Origin: Brachycybe producta
Taxonomy: Eukaryota; Arthropoda; Diplopoda; Playtdesmida; Andrognathidae
NCBI GenBank assembly: GCA_036925085.1
Contig: JAUPFP010000008.1
Coordinates: forward strand, 2,143,957 to 2,207,956
Reading direction: 5' to 3'
Length of the DNA stretch: 64,000 nucleotides
Position 1 is the stretch's first letter. Each line of letters begins with the position of its first letter. A program made the position numbers and the translations under genes. Below, in pieces: positions 24,763-38,404 of the stretch. The notes below the pieces were generated by a model, which searched no databases, had not been told where the DNA came from, and saw nothing but the letters and a program-made list of their open reading frames with translations.

Positions 24763-27700
24763 ATGGGTCTTATGTCTGCATTGTTACTCGTACAACTTTT
24801 GGCAACTGGTGCCTTACCAACAGAAGAATATGGCCCTGATCACAGTATCAACAAGAGGCAGGTTAACCAGGCAATAAACGGACCACTGAGAGCAAAAGTT
24901 CTCGTAAAACCCTTACCGGCCATGCCAAAATTACCGATGCCACATATCGACCTTGTACAATTAGCCAATGTGGTCATCCAGGCTTCGGAAACGGTTTCAC
25001 GTCGTGTGGATGCCATCAACTCCACACTTCTTAATGGAGGTGAGTCGGTCTTTGTTCTGATTTTCTGAAATATGGTGTCATAAGAAAATAAAACCACTCT
25101 GAATTTGTTTTTATGATAAGAATCAATCGTGACACAAAGTTGTATAAATTGTTGTAGTTTGAGGGTCGATGAGTAGGAAGTAGCAACCAGGGTTAGGTGA
25201 TTGCCTTCTAATGATTTGCACGTCACAGAGGGAATCTTTTTTTCTTCTTCAAATTACACTTGTATTTGGGCCAAGCTCTTTGTACGTCTAATGTCTGTGT
25301 AATATGTAATCGGAGCACGGAGCCGCAGCCACACAAGTGGGATCTCTGTTGTTGGTTGCAAATTAGAAATTCATTGAGGATGGCATTGTTTGTGACCTTT
25401 TGTGGTAATTTTAGGTGCAAACTCGATATTTGTGTATAATGGAAGTATTGTTTATTTTTTCCTGTTTAAATATATTGCTTCTTATTAGTTAATGTTGTAA
25501 CTTTCGGTAATTGTTTGTTGTAATTGTGATTTTCGAAACAGAAACGTATTTGTTATTGTGGAGTGTGATGCTTAAAAGCATTTCAAAATTCGTTTTAAAC
25601 TATATTTGAAGTAAGCAAACGCGCACAGATATTTTTCATAGTCATATTTTTGAAACTAAATTTTAGGAGATATTTTAAATTGTCACTATTTTCATTTTCA
25701 GTTGTTAATTATTTTTAAAGTACGTTTATTTTCAAAGTTAGGTTTGCAAAAGTTATATCTACTGTACGCAAATTTTGTTACTCTTCCACATACTTTTTTT
25801 TTAAAAGAAAATGAAGTGCGTGAAACATTATTCTACTTGATATAAAAAAATGCTGTTGTTTTTAAGGGAAAATCTTATATTACACAATTCCACTCAGGGA
25901 ATGGTCAGTACACTACTAGTCTAGTCACAATGTCCTTTGTATAGTCATTTTCAATATATAGCCTGTGCCACTCGCCCCCATTCCGCATAAAAGGTTTCGG
26001 GCCCTTTGCACTTCTAGATTAAAATCTTTTAAAAAGTTATATTATAAAAGGCATTTCTATCAGTCTTTCTATACACCTTGTCATAGTAAAATTAAACTGT
26101 AAAACCAAAAGACTTTTTTCAGCATTTTCAAATATTATATTACATGATGACTTGATAAGTAAAACGGAAAAAAAACCAACTTGTAAATTTGGATATACAT
26201 GTAAGTAGAATATAATAGATGTTCTATGACTTGAATTTTAATCGATTATATGATTTTAATTTAATCACTGAAACTAAAATCGACCTTGAGTAATTAATTA
26301 TCTGTTTTTTGGAAAGATGCTGTTAGATTGCCAATTATTTACAGTTGTGGTTACAGGTTTTTCAAATACTACTTGTACGTTTTGAAGCTAATAATAGTTG
26401 ACTGTTGACTTAATTTTTTTTTTCTTGTCTTAAATTTCATTTACTTTTTTTAGGTTTTTAATAACGGCTTTTAGCGCGTTTTAGGAAATTTCAACTGCAC
26501 AAAAAACGGCGCCTTATGAGAGAGTTCTTAGAGAACTCTTAAAATATTTACGAGCAAAGGGTAATAATGGATGAGACATTAGGTGATCAAAACTTGTTTT
26601 TCCCCTTCATCACAATCAACGTAGTTAAATATGATTAAATAGAAAGCACTTAAGACTTGTAATGATAGTTCACTACATGAGTTTTGCCACTTATGAAGCA
26701 GAAATTAACATTTTTTTTTACTATGTTAATTAATCAAATTGATAATGAAAATAATTTCTTAAGGTTACTCCAAGACTCTCTTGAGAGTTGATGGCTTCTG
26801 AAGTAAATTTCCAGAAGAAGAAATGTATTTTTATAAAAAAACGAAAGTACAATGAAGGAAGAAAAGAAGGAAAAAAGAAGATGGATCAACTTTATTTTTA
26901 CATCTTGAAAAAGTATTTAGACATTTTTAAAAGAACACTTTTTAGACGAAGAAGAGGGAGAGGTCGACCATCAACCCTTAATGTCACAATATACCTGTTA
27001 TTATAACAATTATTATTACATTGTGTCAATGGTAAAGCAGGAAAGAGAAGGCAGAAAAGAGAAAAACATAATAAAATGTCCCTATAATAATCATATAAAT
27101 ATATATTACAATTCTTAGTGCTCCAGTGACTGACTGTTTTCAAAACGCCACACAAACTCATATTAGAAAATTTGACAGTATTTATTAAAAAAAAAGATCA
27201 CGTCAACATAATATATGCATGGTAATTTTAATTTAATGCTAATTACAGTGTCTGTTATCGTATTTTTTTTATGAAGTTTATACAGACCAATAACCCGTCC
27301 AGTCGACTTTATTGAGGTGTGGTCATCAATATCAACAACAAACCAAAATATAAACAAATGAGGACATAAATTCCTAACCATTTTTGTTATAATTTTACTA
27401 CGCTTGTATGCTAGTATTTTCTCGTATACTTGTATTTGAGCTGACAAGAATTTATTATTATTTTGCGTGTATTTTCTTATAACAAAGAAACGTTTTTTTT
27501 TTTGTAATCTGGGTACATGTTAATACAGTATTATGATGGAAATTGTTTTTAATTCCTGTTTAAGTTAGCTGACAAAATTAGATAATAGAAATTTGTAAAG
27601 AAATTTCTAGAGAAAGTAAAACGACGGAGAGGTCAGGTTTTGTGTGAATGAATTTGGTAAATCTTGTCGGTATTTTTTTTTTTTAAAAAAATAGAAATAA

Positions 27701-30700
27701 ACTGAAATAGTTGTTTTTGTGTTAGGTTTTGATATGTAATTTTACGTATATATATATTGTTGAATCTGTGAATGAATGTCTGCTAGAATATATACTATAG
27801 TGTGTTCCATAAGTTCTGCACCTTATGAAAAATACAGTGCTGCATTTATATCTGTTGAGGCCCCCTAGGCGCTGTTGGGCTCTTTGTGTTTGACAATTTT
27901 TTTATGTGTATATTTCAAAAAAAGTTCTTCAGATTATTTATAAACAACTGGTATTATGTTTTTCGGGAGAAAATTAAAAGAAAAAAGAAAGTGCTTTAAA
28001 AACTAGAAGTGCAGCTCAATCACTTAAGGGTATTTTCACGTTGATATCTTTCAAAATAAATGTTTTATTTTCATGTGAATATCTTTCAAAATAAATGTTT
28101 TATTTTCATGTGAATATCTTTCAAAATAAATGCTTTATAAACAAAAATTTAAAAAAATATTGTCTCCTAAGATAAAAAGCTTAAGTGATCGAGCTACCTT
28201 TCTAGTTTCTAAAACACATTCATTTTTTTTTCTTCTTCATTGTACACATGAAAGACAGAAAATAATCAAGAGTTAGAAGGGTGTTTACAGTTTAAAACCA
28301 CGACAAATTCAGAAGTGACCCACAATCAGCTAGTGTGTGGTGAAAATGGTGTTACATCCCTCATTAATGTGCTACCACAAATGTTTCAATACTCCTGATT
28401 TTCAGAATATTAATTTTTCCTATAATGCCAAGCTTATGGAACACTCTGTATAATCCTAAATGCAGAAATAAACATCTTTAGGGCACTTCACTATTTTTTT
28501 ATTGTTGAGCATGTCAAACTAAAATAAAACCACAGAAGTAACAATAAAATAACCATGCAATTCTTTATTATATGATTCGTACTGTGACCATCAGTTAGTT
28601 TAAAGAATGACAATGCATAATTCTGAAACATTTGTAACAATACAATGTATACAACATACAAACCCGATAACTCTATAATACGAACACAAAACATAACAAG
28701 ATAAATGTTTGTGCATACAATTTTGTTTTAAAAAAAACTCGCTTTTTACGGAGTTAATTTATTTATTTTCATTTTTCAAACTCAGGTGCCAGAATTCATC
28801 CAGGAACACCTGAGTGGTTTGCTGCCACTTCGGCCAGAGCCAAGAACGAAGCGAGGAATGTGTCCAGTGTAGCTCTTATTGCAGAAGAAGCCACTCGAAT
28901 CATGGCTCATTCGTTAGTGAATCTAAAAAAATTTTAATACTGTTTCAACAACTAATGATTAAAATACCCGTTTCTGAAAAAATAAATATTACAAGGTTGA
29001 GCTTGACTAAGGAACAAATTACTTTTGGCCTTCCGACAACAGACATAAGGGATACAGTGTTGGGAAGTTCTTGTCCTCTTGAAGTGGATTTTCCATGTCA
29101 ACCACGTAAATACAGGGCTCATAGCGGCTACTGCAACAACGTTCAGAATCCGCGTTGGGGAAATGCAAACGTCAAGTATTTGCGTTATTTGCCAGCCGAC
29201 TATGCTGATGGTAAGGCATCTTATTGTGTGTACTGATTTTTAATGCATTTCTAACAGGAATTCAAGATTGAGGTTTTCGAATACCTGTTAAATTTTAGTA
29301 CATATAGGTGCAGGAATCAAGGTCTTTGGATTATTGGAAGCAACTTTTAACTAACTTAACTAAAGTAAAGTTGCCCAATTAGCAACAACACCTAAACATG
29401 CAATGATATTAAAAGTTTATTTTTAAAAGATATTGTCATGAAAATATTGTTGCCGAATTTTTTTTTACTCTTCTAGTTTCAAATAAACTATGAACTTATT
29501 TAAAGAACCTCAATTTGGTAAGGTTTTTTCAGAATTTGCAAGTGTTTGCGGGATTAATGCAACATTTTGTAAGGTTTTATAAATGTTTTGCAAGTGAACT
29601 AAAGTGAAATAAATTCATGTAATGTAAACTATAAAATATGCAAATTGGGTTGACATTTTAAAAGCAACCATAAAACTGATATATGTTCCATATCAAAGAA
29701 AGATTAAAAACAATTTAAATGTAGTTTTAGAAACTAAAAGAGTAAATGAATCACTTAAAGGAACTTAAGTCAAATTAAAAATGTCAAGTTTTTATTTTCT
29801 ACTTCAAGTTGGCAGCATATCAATGGAATCTTTTGTTTCATTACAGGTGTCAGTATTCCTCGACAGGCTTCCGAAGGTAGCGATCTTCCCAGTAGTCGAG
29901 ATATCTGCGTTGCCGTTCATCAGGATGTCGATCGTCCACACCAGGCCACCACTGCCATATTACCAGTATGGGCACAGTTTGTTTACACAGATATTGCCTA
30001 CACAGCTCAGATGTCTCGTGCCGACGGTTCTCGAATCAAGTGTTGCAACGTGGACTTTGGCGAAATTCATCCGGAATGTTATCAGATACAGATTTCACTG
30101 ACAGACCCATTTTATTCTAAATATGGCGTGACATGTCAGGACTATATACGATCGTCTATGGGACCACGTACTGGATGCACATTGGGTAATAAATTCAACA
30201 ATTATTAATGTGTGTTTGGATTTCTCACGGAATCATTTCGAAAGTACAGCTGTTTCAACTGAGAACTTTTCAATTATCATTTGTTGTTGTTATATGTGTA
30301 GCTGCTGGCCTAGTTTTTTTTTGAAAAATCTTAACAACTTCACTTTTTTGTTTCGTTTTTTTTTTCATTCTTCTCAGAATGATTAGATATGGCATTGTTG
30401 AGTTTCTTTTTTTTTTCTCATACACAATTTGAATATTTTTTTTATCGTAGGTCCTCGCGAACAAGTTAATCAGGCGACCGCCTTTTTAGATGCATCCGTA
30501 GTTTATGGGTCATCTGTGGAAGAATGCAAATCACTACGTTCATTTCAATTTGGTATTAAAAGGAAAATCGGTTTATTTTTTCATTTTTTGATATTGTATG
30601 GATATTGCACTTTAATATAATTTCAAGATATATTTAAAACTAAATTGGAAAATTAAGGTGCATACCGGTATGGAATTTTAATGAAGGATTTTTTTAAAAT

Positions 30701-33700
30701 AAAAAGTTTACCTGAGGTTTAAAAAGTCAATTCTGTTTTTCAAAATAGCCAGGAAAAACGTAAAATTTCACCTTTTTCAAACTGCTATGAAAAGTTTATT
30801 TTTTAAAGATGTTGTTAAAAAAAAATACTTTAGCAACATTCATTAACTCTTCGAATGTCTAAGGATTTTGAAATTTTTTTTTATTTTCTAATCCATTTCA
30901 AAAAATGAAGCAAATGAAACTATTACAAGAAAACTGTCATTATCTAGTGTCTAGTGGTCGTGACACTACATCTGTTGCTTATTTGCTTATAGGTTTACTT
31001 AAGACTCAACACGCGACTGGCGGACGTAAAGGACTTATGCCTCCAGTGACTAATAACGAAGATTGCAAGAGCAGCGGTCATTTAAAGTGTTTTAATGCTG
31101 GTAAACTCTATAGCACCATAGCATTTGCTTTCGATCGAGATGAAGTAGTTTTTTGTCACATATGTTCTAAGGTGATTATCGAGTGAATGAAAACGCCGGT
31201 CTTGTCATAATGCAAACTCTTTGGGTTCGAGAACACAACCGTTTGGCTAAACAGTTACATTCTATCAATCCTCACTGGACTGATGAGACAATCTTTCAGG
31301 AGACTAGACGCATCGTTGCGGCTGAAGTACTTAACTTCGAGATTCGATTAAGTCATTTTCTTTTAAAATGTGATTTGTTGTTGTTTTTGTTGTTGACAGA
31401 TTCAACACATCACTTATAATGAGTTTCTGCCTGTTCTTCTCGGAGATGTTCTCATGGAACGTTATGGACTCAAGTTGAAGTCAAACAATCATTACACCGG
31501 TTACGATATCAACGTCAATCCTGGATTGTCAAATGTTGTAGCAACTGCTGCGCTACGTTTTTACAACACTTTGCTGCCGTCGTCTTATGATCAGTACGAC
31601 ACGTTCAACAAGAAGGTTGGCGAGAAGCCCATCAGCTCTACTTTCTACAGTCCCGGAGACATTTATGATCCTCGGCGTTTCGAACAATATCTCGTTGGGC
31701 TATTTAACCAGAAAATACAGTCCGAAGATGAGTTCATAACGGAACAATTGACGTGCCACTGGTTTGGTAATGGAACCGGAGCTGGGCTTGATGTCGCTGG
31801 TCAAACAATTCAGCAGGGTCGAGATCATGGCATCCCTGGCTACACAAAATGGAGAGAATTCTGTGGACTGAGTGCTGTTCAAGACTTTGAGTCTTTGCAG
31901 GATGTTATGATGCAGGAATCAATAAACAGACTGAAAGCTGTCTATAAGTATGCCTGTTTATTAAAATCTGCTTCGAAGTGTTGAGTCTCGAATCTATATA
32001 TTGTCATTGACGTTTCTAATTTTTTTTTTTAATTTAAAAAAGGAAAGTTTCGGACATTGACTTGTTCAGTGGTGGAATTGCTGAGGTTCCTAACAAAGGA
32101 GCCATCGTTGGTCCTACTTTCGGTTGTCTACTTGCTCGACAATTTTATCATTTACGTAGCGGTGACCGTTACTGGTACGAAAATGATGTTCCTCCTTCAT
32201 CATTCACAAAAGGTAATCGACTGACAACATTTAACTTTTTAAATTATTGATCAGGATTTGTTATAAATATATAATATAAAACTATAGAACAATTGGCTGA
32301 AATTCGAAAGGTGACACTGTCTCGTATCATTTGTGATAACTCCGAAAGTGTCAGAACGGTACAACCATCGGTTATGTACAATGCTGATCCATTCTTGTAA
32401 GTTACTTCCACAAACGAGTAGGCAGTTCTAAATAAAATTCAAATTACAATTCGTTTTCAGAAATGCTTTTATGGAATGTAACGAAGAATCGTTCCCCTCT
32501 GTGAATCTCAAGATATGGCGCACTGGTATAGATTTCACTCATTTTTTCATTGTTTGCCTTCAGACTTTTTATTATTATATTTAAACGAATGTTTTATTTA
32601 AGTTAGTACAAATTTTATTATTCCGAGCAACGTTGTTCGTGACTCGGTTGAAGGCGGAAAGAGGAAAGTCGACGAACTGAGATCTAATGAATATAGAAAG
32701 TTTTCTGAAAGTACGTTGTTTCGTAAAGATGGCTCACTAGTAACTTTTACATGCATAAAGTAGATTTGAACGTTTTTTACATGCAACTTCAAGAAAATTA
32801 TTATTATTATATTAAGTGAAAGTGCTACAAATATTTTCATGTTCATATCTTTAAAAATAAACTTTTTTTTATCACGATTTATTATTTTTCACCAACGTTT
32901 AGTGAAAAATCATAATTTTTTTTAATATTTTAAAATTGTGATAAAAAAGTTTATTTTTGTCATAAAAATACTTTTAGCATTTTTATTTAATAAATTTTAA
33001 ACAAAACCTTATTTTTTTTTCTTAACAATGTTTCTAGTAACAACTTTAAATTATTTCCACTGTGTAATTTTTTTGTCTCGATGAGCCATCTCAACTGTAC
33101 ATATTTGATTTATATACATGTGTTTTAAGGGAATAATTTTTATTTATCAAAGATATTGGTTTTGTTGATGATAAAACGCCTCCTGGAGCGAGTGCCGGCC
33201 TTTTGCGTCCAAAGAGACAAGCTGTTCAAATCGCCAATAGTTCTTTGATTCTGCAATTCGCAACGCAGCGATTCGTTAACAGTTTTATGCAAGAGTGTGT
33301 TTAGTTTTATTTTCAAAGAACTATTCTTTTATTTGACTGAATACTTTTTTTTAAGCCGCCTTAAGGATATGGAAACTAACATGAATTCGTCGGTACAACT
33401 TCAAGATCTATTGAACATTCTTCCGAATGTGGATGTTTCAGAATTTGTCGAGATTCCAAGTGTTTTCGAATGCGACGAACAGACATTACCTTGCGACCAC
33501 ACGTCAAAGTTTCGAACATATACCGGATGGTGTAATAATCTGGATAAGCCAAATAATGGCAAGACATTCTCGGTGTTTCAGAGAATGGCAGATCCACAGT
33601 ATGACGACGGTATAACCCTTTTATTATAATTTTCTCGCACTGGTTTTCTGAATTCATTCAAGTAAATTGGTTGATTTTCAGGTTTAAGTACTCCAAGATC

Positions 33701-36573
33701 AAGAAGTATCAATGGAACACCTCTTCCATCCCCGCGTCTCGTAAGCACCACAGCACATCCAGACATCAGTGAGCCTCATGTTCGTTACACACTCATGGTT
33801 ATGCAGTTTGCTCAGATTGTGGACCACGATCTTACTTTTACTCCCATACATACAGGCAATCGATAAATTATTGTTTTATTTCTAGTTTTCGGTGTTTTTA
33901 TGCCAGGTTTATTTGTCATCAGGTTTTAAGGGTGCGCTACTCGATTGTCGTAGCTGTGATTCTGCTCAAATGGTTCATCCGGAGTGTTTTCCAATTCCCG
34001 TTCCTCTGGATGATCCTTATTTTGGTCCAGCAAGTTCTTCTGGCAGTACACCTCATTGTCTCGCTCTCGTTAGATCTCTCCCAGGACAGTTGACTCTAGG
34101 CGAGTTAATTAAGAGACATTTTTAACACAGAACAAGCAAAATCTAAGCCTGCAATAGATGTAACTTTTAAAAGAAATTCAAAGAAATATTGAAACTAGAA
34201 GAGTAAAATAATTGAGTCTATATATACTTTTTATTATCTCTTTGAAAATAATTTTTTTTTGGGCATTTTGAACACTTTACCAATTTTTAAGTGAAAAACG
34301 AAAGAAATTAATTTAGAATGAAATTAAGGGTACTTTAAATTAAATTTCTTTTTTAACTTTTCAAATGCAATTTTTTCTTTTCCGATACAATAACTCTTAA
34401 GTTAAACTTTTGTCGTTTTGTCAATTTAGGGCCTCGACAGCAAATAAATCAGGCAACTGCATACCTAGATTTATCAGTTGTTTATGGATCAGATGTTTGT
34501 TTGTCTCGAGAGCTTCGAGCATTCTCGGGAGGTCGCCTGAACTCGACTCTTTCACCGGTTGGTTCTAAGGAGCTGCTTCCAGAAACTACAAAGATCAAAG
34601 AGTGTAGAACTGCAAGTGGAGTCTGCTTTAAAGCTGGTGATGATCGGCCGAGCGAACAACCCGGTCTCGGTTGCATCCATTCTACTTTATTACGAGAACA
34701 TAATCGGATTGTTGATCGCCTCGCTCAGATTAATCCACAGTGGGATGACGAGACCTTATACAAGAATGGTGAAAATCACTACTGAAGAAAGCATAGTTGA
34801 TTAATTTTCAAACTATTAAAATGATTATGTTTTTTTCTTAAAGGACGTCGCATCTTTTCGTCCATTTTTCAGCACATCACTTATAACGAGTTTCTTCCAC
34901 GAATCCTTGGTAGAAATGCAATTCACAAGCATAAATTAAATTTAGTCAGTGAAGGTTACTACGAGGGTTACGATCCCACCTGCAATCCGACAATCTTTAA
35001 CGAATTTTCGACGGCCGCATTCAGATTCGGACACAGCCTCATCAAACCAAGAATTCCGAGGTTGGATGCTTTCTTTAAAGAGCTCGACCCACTGCCCTTA
35101 AAACATCGATTTTTCAACTCTGATGAGTTATATTTGCCTCAAATGATCGACGAGCTTTTGCGCGGTCTTTTTACGGCCAGTATGGAAACGTTAGACCCTT
35201 TTATTACGAGTGCAGTTACAAACCATCTGTTCGAGGATCGCACCAATAAGTTTTCAGGTCTCGATCTCATTTCTCTGAACTTACAACGTGCCCGTGAGCA
35301 CGGTATTGCCACCTACGCTCAAGTAAGAGCAGCTTGCAACCTGACTCGTGCATATAGATTTGAAGACCTCTCCACAGAGATACCATTGACTTCCATAAAT
35401 CGTCTAAAATCAGTTTACTCGTACGTTGTCATGTCGTATGTTAATCGTTTCCGTATCATTCGTATCTTTTACCTTTTTTATTTTTGTAGGCATCCTGACG
35501 ATATTGATTTGTTTACCGGTGGGATGTTAGAGACTTCACTTCACGGAGGTCTCGTCGGTCCGACATTCGCTTGTGTCATCGGTCGTCAGTTTAGTCTTGT
35601 GAGACGGTGTGACAGGTTTTGGTATGAAAATTCAAACCCCCTGATTCGCTTCACTGAAGGTAACTAACCTCCACACATAACTTCGGTGATACGTCTTGAA
35701 TCGTAATTTTTTTTTATAATCTTATAGCACAATTGGCCGAGATACGAAAAGCGAGTCTTGCTAAAATGGTTTGCGAAAATTCGGATAGTATAGACTCCAT
35801 TCAGCGTTCCATTTTTGACTTACAGGATTCTTTCCTGTGAGAGACGTTGTATTTTTTTAAATGTTGATATTTTTTTTTACAAAAATTGGTGTTATATTAT
35901 AATTACAGAAATCCAAGAGTACCTTGTCAGTCATTGCCTGCTATCGATCTTGAGGCTTGGAAGCAAAGAGGTAACCGAAGATTATTTTTTTTATATACGT
36001 GAAACTTGTCACTAACATTTATGTTATTTTTTGCCAGTAACATGTACTGTGGGTCCGATAACAATCAACATTGGTTCGGCCGAAAGAGTTTCTCCTTGCG
36101 TGATGTGTACTTGCACTAAAGAAGGGGTGGGTTTACATATTTAAATGTTAAACACTGTTTCCACTTTTTCTCATGACTCTTGAGTCAGTGGTGATTTTTG
36201 GCGTTGACGTGCGCAAAGGGCCCCCCAATTATTTTTGAAAGCACTTTTAAAACAACCTTAAGTATATACATTAAAAAAAATTATCGAACACCACGAGCCG
36301 TGATATCCCACAGCGCTTTGAGGCCTCAACAGATACAAAAGCGCCACTGTCTTGAGTTGAAACGTATCTTTAGGTTCTCAAACTACTGTTATATTTGATT
36401 TTCAGCCACTATGTCAGTCGCTTAAGGTTACGGACTGTACTTCGCTGGCTTCGAAGTTTTCTCGAGAAGCAATCTTACGTGACCACGTGTGCAAAGTTCA
36501 GTGTGCTTTTGCGTTCAGAGCCCTGCCAGAGGTCGATTCCGACGACGGACTTCTCGGTATCAAAACTCTATGA
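24763..36573 (+). CDS. DBLOX: Double heme peroxidase (DBLOX type), secreted, 23 exons
   Basis: Extracellular animal heme peroxidase with two tandem domains, 1527 aa. Exons: 24763-25039, 28786-28912, 28996-29210, 29847-30185, 30451-30552, 30993-31100, 31172-31326, 31400-31947, 32043-32212, 32288-32396, 32461-32525, 32603-32710, 33153-33294, 33356-33609, 33682-33855, 33923-34099, 34430-34768, 34844-35420, 35490-35659, 35728-35836, 35909-35970, 36038-36126, 36406-36573. Signal peptide MGLMSALLLVQLLATGA, with NKRQ a possible processing site. Domain 1 covers about residues 160-780: Tyr253-Thr254-Asp255 replaces the distal Asp-His-Asp, and Asn497 replaces the proximal His; Arg393 and Glu396 remain. 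Domain 2 (about 865-1450) is intact: Asp954-His955-Asp956, Arg1096/Glu1099, His1200. A cysteine-rich tail follows (CVMCTCTKEG). Domains 1 and 2 share intron positions, as expected of tandem duplication. Two introns use GC donors. Apparent frame breaks are introns, not damage. Confidence 0.9.
27798..28448. mobile_element. mariner-like non-autonomous element, TA target
   Basis: The left end is tagtgtgttccataagttct and the inverted right end is cagagtgttccataagcttg. TA flanks it at 27796-27797 and 28449-28450. 651 bp including a family B copy at 27991-28217. No transposase reading frame survives. Confidence 0.7.
27991..28217. repeat. Foldback MITE, family B, copy 4
   Basis: The left end gtgctttaaaaactagaag pairs with ctttctagtttctaaaacac. 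The left arm carries two extra direct copies of a roughly 40-bp piece (atctttcaaaataaatg), so it has expanded by tandem duplication. Confidence 0.7.
36186..36349. mobile_element. hAT-type MITE in the last peroxidase intron
   Basis: Termini CAGTGGTGATTTTTGG and the inverse CAGTGGCGCTTTTG. Perfect 8-bp target duplication TCTTGAGT at 36178-36185 and 36350-36357. 164 bp, in the intron 36127-36405. Confidence 0.85.
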
Positions 36574-37171
36574 AAAACCATCCTTCCACACTTAGCTTCA
36601 CAAATACAGATCATCGAAAAAGAATTCCTGTCTCTGAAAGAGTTGACATAAAACCTTTTTTTTTTTGTATTTTCTTTCAACTTTAATAGCTTTTCTTCAA
36701 CAAAACAAATTTCAACATGACAAGAGTTACAAAAAAAAAAAAAAACCAACCTGCAAGCTATTTTACTTTAGTGACGTTGAAACTCCACATACAAAAAGGA
36801 CAATTAATTGTAATTTACAATGTTTATAGCTTTACATTCGGGAGAAAAGGAAAGCATTTGGAATTTGGGGGTATTTGGGGAAGCTTTGAGTTTTTTTTTT
36901 TTTTTTGGAGGGAAGGGAAAGGAGTTGCTTGTTTTTATGGATAGAATTAAGCGATCACAGTTGGTCTCTTGTATCTATACACACTTTTGTAAAGTATCTA
37001 CATTAATAATTGACCCTGTACATAGTTATTTTTGTACCCACAATACTGGAGATATTTTTTTTTTGTTAAAAAATCGAGATGTACTCATTTTTTTTAAAAT
37101 ACAGTTTTAAATTTTTTTTTTTTTCGTTTCAAACAGAACATTTGCAAACGACCACAACATTGCACATAATA

Positions 37172-37177
37172 TTTATT
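37172..37177 (-). terminator. Likely poly(A) signal of TTC1
   Basis: AATAAA on the minus strand, 37 bp beyond the TTC1 stop. Confidence 0.55.
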
Positions 37178-37213
37178 TTTTTTTTATTCAATATCAAATA
37201 CAACAATCATGTT

Positions 37214-38404
37214 TTACTTGTTCTGTTGAAGATTGATGGAATATGATCCGGAAGATGGATCTTGCTGAACTTTAAAGTTTTCTGTAGACAAACCAAATGG
37301 TTTCAATATCATGTTACCTAGATCCTTCAGTTTACCTATAATTGGAAGAGAAAAAAAAAAGAGTTAAAACGAAAGAACAGAGGACATTTCTTCAGTAATA
37401 GAACGAAATTTTACCTAACATCTCCGTTTTAAGTCTTTCATTACGATCTCTAATTTCATCGGGTAAACGCTAAAAGACGAGAGAAATCATAAATTCTGTA
37501 AAATACGAAGAGAACACTACTTGGTAAGTACTATAGCTTACGGCACAGGCTTCCAAAGCTCGCGGATTCTTTGGTTCCAATTCTAGAACCTTTTTATAGT
37601 CGGTGAGGGCTTCATCTAGTTTATCTTTTTTCTCATAAAGCTGAGCTCTTCTTAGAATAGCTTTTAGGTAGTTCGGATTGAGCTCCAGCGCTTTGCTGCA
37701 ATCAAGAATTCCTTCATCCATTTCTTCCTACTCGAAAAAAAAATTTTTCCGTTAGCTGATTTTTTTTTTATCAGGACTTGTTGGTCGTACGGTAACCGAC
37801 CATATAAAGAAAACAAGCTGCTCTGTTGGAATATAAGATAGCTCTTTCATTGCAGTGCGAAATTGGAAGTGTTCTCAGAGCCTCAGTATAAACTCTTGCT
37901 GCTTCTGTGAATTCTCCTTTTGTGTAAATGTCGTTTCCTTCCATCTTTATTTTATCGGCAAGTTCTCTTCTACGCTGAAATAGTATAAGGAAAAAGTTAA
38001 TTACATCCGATTCGTAAGTGTAAAGATAATTAGGGTACTTGTCTGTCTTCTGGCTTCGAATCTTTCTCCAGTTCCTTCAAGTATTCCTCATCGATAAACC
38101 ATTCAAGACCAGAATCGTCTTCTTCTTTGGTTTCTTTGCTACTTTCGGCTGCTGATTGCCTACGTTTCTCCTTACTTGATCCTTTAGACGATGAAGGGGG
38201 AGGAATTTTCGTTTCACTACTACTGGAAGATCTTCTGCTCTTCTCCGTTGAAACCGACCCTCGACGTCCATCTTCTACCGTAACTCCTTTCGTTGTACTT
38301 TTCTCTTGGTTCTCTAGTGACATCTTTTCTGTTTGTGATGTCACCTTCTCCACACTTTCATTCTTAGTCAGTTTCTGAGTCGAGTTTTGACGAGCAGCAG
38401 CCAT
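37214..38404 (-). CDS. TTC1: TTC1, tetratricopeptide repeat protein 1 (5 exons)
   Basis: Small TPR co-chaperone-type adaptor, 300 aa (human 292). Coding order: 38404-38039, 37974-37801, 37727-37542, 37469-37415, 37335-37214. The Ser/Lys-rich N-terminus ends in an acidic [13 protein letters not shown] motif. Three TPRs follow at about residues 125-240 ([47 protein letters not shown]). The C-terminus carries the family signature [19 protein letters not shown] and then [13 protein letters not shown]. The protein is collinear with vertebrate TTC1 throughout. It lies head to head with SEPSECS, 0.9 kb apart, and tail to tail with the peroxidase. Confidence 0.95.

Larger units (their letters stand above)
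25040..28785 (+). other. Large first intron of the double peroxidase
   Basis: 3.7 kb between GTGAGT and an AG acceptor, phase 1. It holds a mariner-type element (27798-28448) with a family B foldback inside it. The rest is AT-rich and unassigned. Confidence 0.6.

Noticed and set aside
28786-36573. Peroxidase region as a frameshifted pseudogene
   Set aside because: All apparent breaks coincide with introns; the 23 exons sum to a multiple of three with no internal stop.
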